A DNA stretch of 35,631 nt from Gammaproteobacteria bacterium (GTDB lineage: Bacteria > Pseudomonadota > Gammaproteobacteria > Legionellales > Legionellaceae), in NCBI GenBank assembly GCA_030147635.1, contig JASBUZ010000006.1:1-35631 (forward strand), written 5' to 3'. Made by a program: the position numbers and the translations under genes. Positions 31,901 to 35,631 of this stretch are shown here, one piece after another (the first letter of the stretch is position 1; every line of letters begins with the position of its first letter). The notes beneath the pieces were generated by a model. The model was not told where the DNA came from. It saw only the letters and a list, made by a program, of their open reading frames with translations, and did no database searches.

Positions 31901-33194
31901 CTATTTAAAACTAGTGGTTGCCACTGTTTCAGGAAATGTTATGGAGTGGTACGACTTCGCATTATATGGATATTTTGCAACAATTATTGCGGGATTATTT
32001 TTTCCTTCAAATAAACCGTTTTTATCTTTGTTGCTTACCTTCAGTACCTTTGCAGTAGGGGTTGGTGCACGTTTACTTGGGAGTATATTGTTTGGCTCTC
32101 TGGGTGATCGCTATGGGCGTCGGTTTTCCTTACTGCTCTCGCTTGTATTTATTTCTCTTTCAACTTTATGTATTGGCTTGTTGCCCACATACAATGCCAT
32201 TGGTGTTTGGGCTCCAGTTTTGCTGATAGTGTGTCGATTAGCACAAGGCTTGGCAGTGAGTAGTGAGTTGACCACGGCAGGAATTTATCTGATTGAGTCT
32301 GCTCATCAGGGCCGTCAGGGTTTAAATGGAAGTATGGTGATGTGTAGCACGTATATTGGACTACTTTTAGGTGCCTTGGTATGCACGCTTGTGACATGCT
32401 TTTTTGATGCCAAAGAAATCGAACATTTTGCTTGGCGTATTCCATTCCTTTTTTCATTGGCTTTGGGCGTGATGGCAATTTTTTCTCGTATTAAAGCGGA
32501 AGACTCGCCTGTATTTCAATCGTTACTGATAAGAAGTGAGCAGATATCAAAACCTGTTTTTACAGTTATGAAATCCTATTTACTACGCCTCATCTTAATT
32601 TTTGGAATGAGTAGTGTTTTGGCCGTAGCCATTTATTTGCTGATTGGGTACTTACCTTCTTATTTCATGGTGTATTTAAGTATGGATTCTATACATGCCA
32701 TGAAGATTATTGTTTTTGGACTGGCGAGTTTAATCATTTTTGTACCCTTGTTAGGTTATATGAGTGATAGGGTAGGGCATTACAATTTATATATAACTGG
32801 TTGTTTATTATTCATTGTATTTGCCTGCAGTAGTTCACAGCTATCTTATGATGGTGTGGTACGGCATGCATTTTTAGGCATGTTGCTGCTGACTGCGCCA
32901 TTGGCCTTTATTGCTGCGAGTATTATGCCTATCATCATTAACGTATTTCCTAGTGATGTGCGTTGTACTGGAACGTCAATAGGTTATGGCAGCAGTATGG
33001 CAATTTTTGGCGGAACAGCACCTTTAGTCGCACTGATAGGCTCACATTATTTCAAAACTAGTTTTGTAGCAATCACCTATTTGTTAGTCACGGCAGTTTT
33101 ATCACTAGTGAGTGTTTGCTATCTACAAAGAATTTCGAATCGAGAAGAGTATTTGTTGCAGGAGAGCTTATCATGTCGGCACAGATTCCTCTGA
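31890..33194 (+). CDS. MFS transporter of the metabolite:H+ symporter (ProP/MHS) type, second copy
   Basis: A 434-residue, 12-helix transporter. NVMEWYDFALYGYF is the canonical MHS opening, ARLLGSILFGSLGDRYGRRF is motif A, and CRLAQGLAVSSELTTAG is the helix-4 region. It is a paralog of the transporter at 29.4 kb but keeps the conserved Glu (NVMEW). It probably imports an organic acid or zwitterion with protons. Its start overlaps elbB and its end overlaps the LuxR-type gene by about 22 bases, so transporter, ElbB and regulator appear to form one transcription unit. Confidence 0.9.
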   Translation: MRRNYLKLVVATVSGNVMEWYDFALYGYFATIIAGLFFPSNKPFLSLLLTFSTFAVGVGARLLGSILFGSLGDRYGRRFSLLLSLVFISLSTLCIGLLPTYNAIGVWAPVLLIVCRLAQGLAVSSELTTAGIYLIESAHQGRQGLNGSMVMCSTYIGLLLGALVCTLVTCFFDAKEIEHFAWRIPFLFSLALGVMAIFSRIKAEDSPVFQSLLIRSEQISKPVFTVMKSYLLRLILIFGMSSVLAVAIYLLIGYLPSYFMVYLSMDSIHAMKIIVFGLASLIIFVPLLGYMSDRVGHYNLYITGCLLFIVFACSSSQLSYDGVVRHAFLGMLLLTAPLAFIAASIMPIIINVFPSDVRCTGTSIGYGSSMAIFGGTAPLVALIGSHYFKTSFVAITYLLVTAVLSLVSVCYLQRISNREEYLLQESLSCRHRFL

Positions 33195-34045
33195 TCGTAA
33201 GCTTAAAATATCGTCGTGAAATAGAAGCGTTTTGTCGTTCATTGCCCAGCATAGGGCTTGATCATATGGTGATGTACATTGTTTTTAATGACGGTAGCTG
33301 CTTTGTGTTGTCTAACATTTTTCATATGCTAGAGGCCTACTATGCCGAGTCTTTATATAAAGAAGACTACTCTTTTCGATTAGAAACAATTACCGGCATT
33401 GATCATTTTTTGTGTCATGAGACGTTCGCTGTTTCACTTAAATTTAAGCAAATGTTAGAAGAGAGATTTGGTGTTCATCGCGCTTACTATCTCGTTAGGG
33501 AATGTCCTGAGTGCGTTTTTATTTTTGGTGCTATCAAAAGTAAGCCTTTTAAAGATTGTGCGTCGGTTTACCAAGGTACACGTAAAGATTTTGAAGATTT
33601 TTGTGTGAATTTTACGGATCAATTTTTAGATTTAATTCTTCATTATAATCCTGCTTATCGCAATGCTTTTATTTTAACGAATACAGCTTACCGAAAAGCA
33701 GTTATTAAAGGCGGATATGATAAAGCGCATACGCTAAGTGATCGCGAGAGGGAGTGTTTGCTTTTAGCGTCTCAAGGTAAAACAACGAAAGAGATAGCGA
33801 GAATACTAAATATCAGTCCTTATACAGTAGAAACCTACTCGAAAAATATCAAAGAAAAAATGAGTTGTACGACAATGATTGAAGCTGTAATGGAAGGTAT
33901 TTTGCGCGGTGTCATTGGTAGTATCCATCCGTGGGGGATGGCGCAGGCTTTTCGTGGCTTGGGAGGGTTTAAGGTGATTCAATCCATGTTTGAGGCGCGT
34001 CATGAAATTGAAAAAACAAATTTGGCTTTGTTAAACAGCGCCTAG
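33173..34045 (+). CDS. LuxR-type regulator with sensor domain
   Basis: A regulator of about 290 residues. The N-terminal 180 residues form the sensor domain also found near 13.1, 28.8 and 34.6 kb, with FGVHRAYYLVRE, CPECVFIFGAIKSK as the shared block. Residues about 186-245 are a LuxR/GerE helix-turn-helix: LSDRERECLLLASQGKTTKE, IARILNISPYTVETYSKNIK. A 45-residue C-terminal extension (GSIHPWGMAQAFRGLGGF) follows the HTH, which is unusual for LuxR proteins. ATG 33173 with GGAGAG upstream is preferred; the frame is open further upstream in the MFS gene. It likely controls its own operon in response to a compound carried by the transporter. Confidence 0.85.
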   Translation: MSAQIPLIVSLKYRREIEAFCRSLPSIGLDHMVMYIVFNDGSCFVLSNIFHMLEAYYAESLYKEDYSFRLETITGIDHFLCHETFAVSLKFKQMLEERFGVHRAYYLVRECPECVFIFGAIKSKPFKDCASVYQGTRKDFEDFCVNFTDQFLDLILHYNPAYRNAFILTNTAYRKAVIKGGYDKAHTLSDRERECLLLASQGKTTKEIARILNISPYTVETYSKNIKEKMSCTTMIEAVMEGILRGVIGSIHPWGMAQAFRGLGGFKVIQSMFEARHEIEKTNLALLNSA

Positions 34046-34450
34046 TAATTGGATTAATTCAGGGGAGGCTAGAGGTTTATTGGTGGTTGTAGAGACGCAT
34101 ACGCAAGTCACAGTGGCTTGTGCTATTAAGGTGTTATCTTGCTTAAAAATCGATTGTTCGAAAACAATTTTGAGACGCCCCTTGGGTTTAGCAACGGTAG
34201 TTACATAAAATTGATCATGCTGGCGTAAAGACTGTTTGAAATGTAAATCGATGTGATTCACCACCAGGTTGTGTCCATTTTTATGCCAAGTTTCCCAATC
34301 AATCTTTTTGGACAAGAGGTATAGAATACGGGTTTGGTCCAGGTATTGAAGGTAAACCGCATTATTAACAATGCCTTGAAGATCGATTTCATAACCTCTG
34401 ACCTCAGAGTGCCAGGTAAATGGGGAAGGGTTCTGTTCAGTGGTTGACAT
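34031..34450 (-). CDS. Hotdog-fold acyl-CoA thioesterase (YbgC/FadM-like)
   Basis: A 139-residue single hotdog domain of the 4-hydroxybenzoyl-CoA thioesterase type. The key region EVRGYEIDLQGIVNNAVYLQ has the catalytic Asp (YEIDLQGIVNN) and the following helix with YLQYLDQTRI. The next strands, VVNHIDLHFKQSLRQHDQFY and VFEQSIFKQDN, are typical. It hydrolyses acyl-CoA thioesters of uncertain chain length. It is on the minus strand and its 3' end overlaps the LuxR gene by 15 bases tail-to-tail. A hairpin TCCCTG/CAGGGA lies about 20 bases upstream of its start. Confidence 0.88.
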   Translation of the reverse strand: MSTTEQNPSPFTWHSEVRGYEIDLQGIVNNAVYLQYLDQTRILYLLSKKIDWETWHKNGHNLVVNHIDLHFKQSLRQHDQFYVTTVAKPKGRLKIVFEQSIFKQDNTLIAQATVTCVCVSTTTNKPLASPELIQLLGAV

Positions 34451-34601
34451 ATTGATTCACAAAATACTCCCTGATTACAGGGATAGATACTTTTTAGAAT
34501 GGGATTATAGTGTAAGTCTATAAGATTTAAAAATCTTGTTTAAAACCACACCATGAACCCTAGAAAATAAAAATAAGTGGGTGTTACAGAGGGAATATAT
34601 T

Positions 34602-35315
34602 GTGTGTATAGCTAATCATTTAAAAGCTGATATTTCTCATCAGCATCGCCAGAAAATTCAACGCATATTCCAGGAAGCTATTGCGGGGGAATTATGCATT
34701 GATCATTTTTCTATTAATATTTTTTTTGGACAGCATGAGAGCCTATTTTTCTCACCGACCCCGCAAATGGCGGAAGAGTTGTGTAAGAAAAATTTTGTAA
34801 GTATGGACTCAAATTATAAGCAGAGTATTTACACGGCTTATACGATGTATCCATGGCGTTCTGTGGAGCAAAATGAAATCGATGCGGCGATTAATCACAT
34901 TAAAGAAGAAAAGTACGGGCTTCGCCATGGAACCATGATCGTGCGCGACCTGGGTGAAAATCGATATGTGATGTATTCTTTTGCCACTCGTAAAAAAGAG
35001 CCTATTCCTGGGTTATTTCGCTTTTTGTTTTACTGCAAGGCGGATTACATTGCCAGAATGGGTGATTACATGTACAACGAGCTACATGATGAGATTAATG
35101 AATATACATCCCAGGAAAATATTCATATGCCCAAAATAGCGTCGTTTAAGCGCATTGATTTGCAGCATGCTTTTAATGATGAGTTTCAGCGCACCTTATG
35201 CCAATCAATTCATGACAATAAACTAAATCATTTTTTACAAGCCACGGAAAAGAGATCTGCATCTATGTTGAGGTTGGTTGATGGAGGAAAACTAAAAAAG
35301 TTATCCAATGTGTAG
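34602..35315 (+). CDS. Stand-alone LuxR-associated sensor-like protein (no HTH)
   Basis: A protein of about 237 residues and a paralog of the one at 28.8 kb. HFSINIFFGQ (about residue 34), a middle segment MYPWRSVEQNE, then YGLRHGTMIVRD and YVMYSFATRK about 88 residues after HFSINI align with the homolog in order and spacing. The tail of about 60 residues is helical and basic, with no helix-turn-helix. I place the start at GTG 34602 because AGAGGGA lies just upstream; a GTG at 34581 also fits the frame. It is monocistronic. It may be a decoy or modulator of the LuxR regulators, or a sensor with a distinct output. Confidence 0.62.
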   Translation: MCIANHLKADISHQHRQKIQRIFQEAIAGELCIDHFSINIFFGQHESLFFSPTPQMAEELCKKNFVSMDSNYKQSIYTAYTMYPWRSVEQNEIDAAINHIKEEKYGLRHGTMIVRDLGENRYVMYSFATRKKEPIPGLFRFLFYCKADYIARMGDYMYNELHDEINEYTSQENIHMPKIASFKRIDLQHAFNDEFQRTLCQSIHDNKLNHFLQATEKRSASMLRLVDGGKLKKLSNV

Positions 35316-35490
35316 CATAATTGTTGCTAGTTTCTCTGGATAGAGATTTTCCATTATGTTGATAATAGCTGCCAGACTTGCTTTTGAACACTAGCAACTT
35401 GGCATGTTTATTCGCAAGTAAATTCCATCTAGTAAGAGCATGGGGTATGATATTAAGTTGGTTTAATCAACGGATGTTAGCGCCTTACGC
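35316..35490. other. Non-coding edge region with a possible Nif3-like gene remnant
   Basis: No intact gene is present between the sensor-like gene and the IS6 boundary. On the minus strand one short frame (about 35304-35387) reads KASLAAIINIMENLYPEKLA, which resembles the start of Nif3-type metal-binding proteins, but it stops after eight more residues and has no upstream frame. Inverted repeats GTTGCTAGT/ACTAGCAAC (35323, 35390) flank part of the segment. It looks like decayed sequence. Confidence 0.25.
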
Positions 35491-35631
35491 GGCTCCGTTG
35501 CAAATAATTTCGAAGATGCGAAACCATAGATTTTGGGCACACGTCAGCTGTATAACCCAAATTGCTCATTGATAAATGAAGCTTCGGTTCGATTGCCATA
35601 CATCCATATGTTGAATTGTCCTTTCTTAAAC
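35491..35631 (-). mobile_element. 3' end of an IS6-family insertion sequence (right boundary)
   Basis: This is an exact inverted copy of bases 1-141. It starts at the terminal repeat GGCTCCGTTGCAAA and runs into the transposase C-terminus, which reads toward the window interior on the minus strand. The sequences adjoining the two inner boundaries (AACAATAG and CCTTACGC) are not direct or inverted copies of each other, so no target duplication links them. The rest of the element is beyond the window. Confidence 0.82.
35544..35630 (-). pseudogene. IS6-family transposase, C-terminal fragment cut by the window edge
   Basis: The same 28-residue C-terminal frame as at the left end, on the opposite strand, with its stop at 35544-35546. 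Only the KGQ...YG...F tail of the transposase is inside the window, so the state of the whole gene is unknown. Confidence 0.72.

Noticed and set aside
32149-32478. 109-residue minus-strand frame inside the MHS transporter
   Set aside because: It is antisense to conserved membrane helices and has no supporting motif or start signal.
35378-35572. 64-residue plus-strand frame at the right edge
   Set aside because: It crosses the IS6 boundary, has no ribosome site or recognisable motif, and half of it is antisense to the transposase tail.
1-35631. Linear plasmid with terminal inverted repeats
   Set aside because: The inverted ends contain an IS6 transposase tail and terminal repeat and stop at the IS boundary, so inverted IS copies explain them better than telomeres.

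Overview
The window looks like a plasmid, or a plasmid-derived segment, of an AT-rich gammaproteobacterium. A replication and partition cassette (ParA, two ParB-family proteins, a Rep_3-type initiator, a small ribbon-helix-helix-like protein) sits beside an AT-rich stretch carrying seven 22-bp-phased iterons. Several proteins resemble gammaproteobacterial ones (PhnA/YjdM, ElbB, Maf, AlaX). The coiled-coil membrane proteins, the Rpn/YhgA-type nuclease and the LuxR-type regulators beside MHS transporters suggest a Legionellales-like, possibly host-associated organism. That placement is inference. No rRNA, tRNA, CRISPR array, relaxase or conjugation genes were seen.

Both window ends carry the same 141 bases in inverted orientation. 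Each copy is the 3' end of an IS6-family insertion sequence: a transposase C-terminus running outward, and a terminal repeat starting GGCTCCGTTGCAAA. The window is therefore a segment bounded by two inverted IS6 copies, not a linear replicon with telomeres. The exact length of 141 also suggests an assembly overlap of that k-mer size.

Layout. (1) 0.1-3.4 kb: a tandem-repeat protein cut by the left IS6 copy, a hemerythrin-like protein, an Rpn-family nuclease, and a histidine-phosphatase pseudogene with two in-frame stops. (2) 3.5-8.7 kb: SDR, MFS exporter, ABC-F ATPase with a tiny upstream ORF, PhnA, Maf and a GNAT enzyme, all on the plus strand and partly translationally coupled. (3) 8.7-13.9 kb: a MarR regulator, a serine/threonine dehydratase-like PLP enzyme beside an alanyl-tRNA editing protein, a GNAT-nucleotidyltransferase fusion, two more GNAT enzymes, and a LuxR-type regulator. 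(4) 14.0-17.9 kb: an unrecognised cluster of four membrane and coiled-coil proteins interspersed with two 23-codon ORFs. This is the best candidate for an undescribed system. (5) 18-21.2 kb, minus strand: a beta-lactamase-fold serine hydrolase with a disordered tail, a GNAT enzyme and an SDR. (6) 21.2-26.1 kb: the replication/partition operon and origin. (7) 26.1-28.1 kb: a histidine phosphatase and a complete IS982-family element with a 7-bp target duplication, then palindromes and a solitary iteron. (8) 28.1-35.3 kb: an XRE regulator, then two MHS-type transporters, an ATC-hydrolase-like protein, ElbB, a LuxR regulator, a hotdog thioesterase, and two proteins that share the LuxR-associated sensor domain but have no DNA-binding domain.

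How the parts fit: the origin and par operon maintain the replicon. The cargo is mostly detoxification, export and small-molecule modification (MFS, ABC-F, GNATs, SDRs, ElbB, AlaX) plus a family of related sensor proteins beside transporters. Insertion sequences and decaying genes at the edges show ongoing remodelling.
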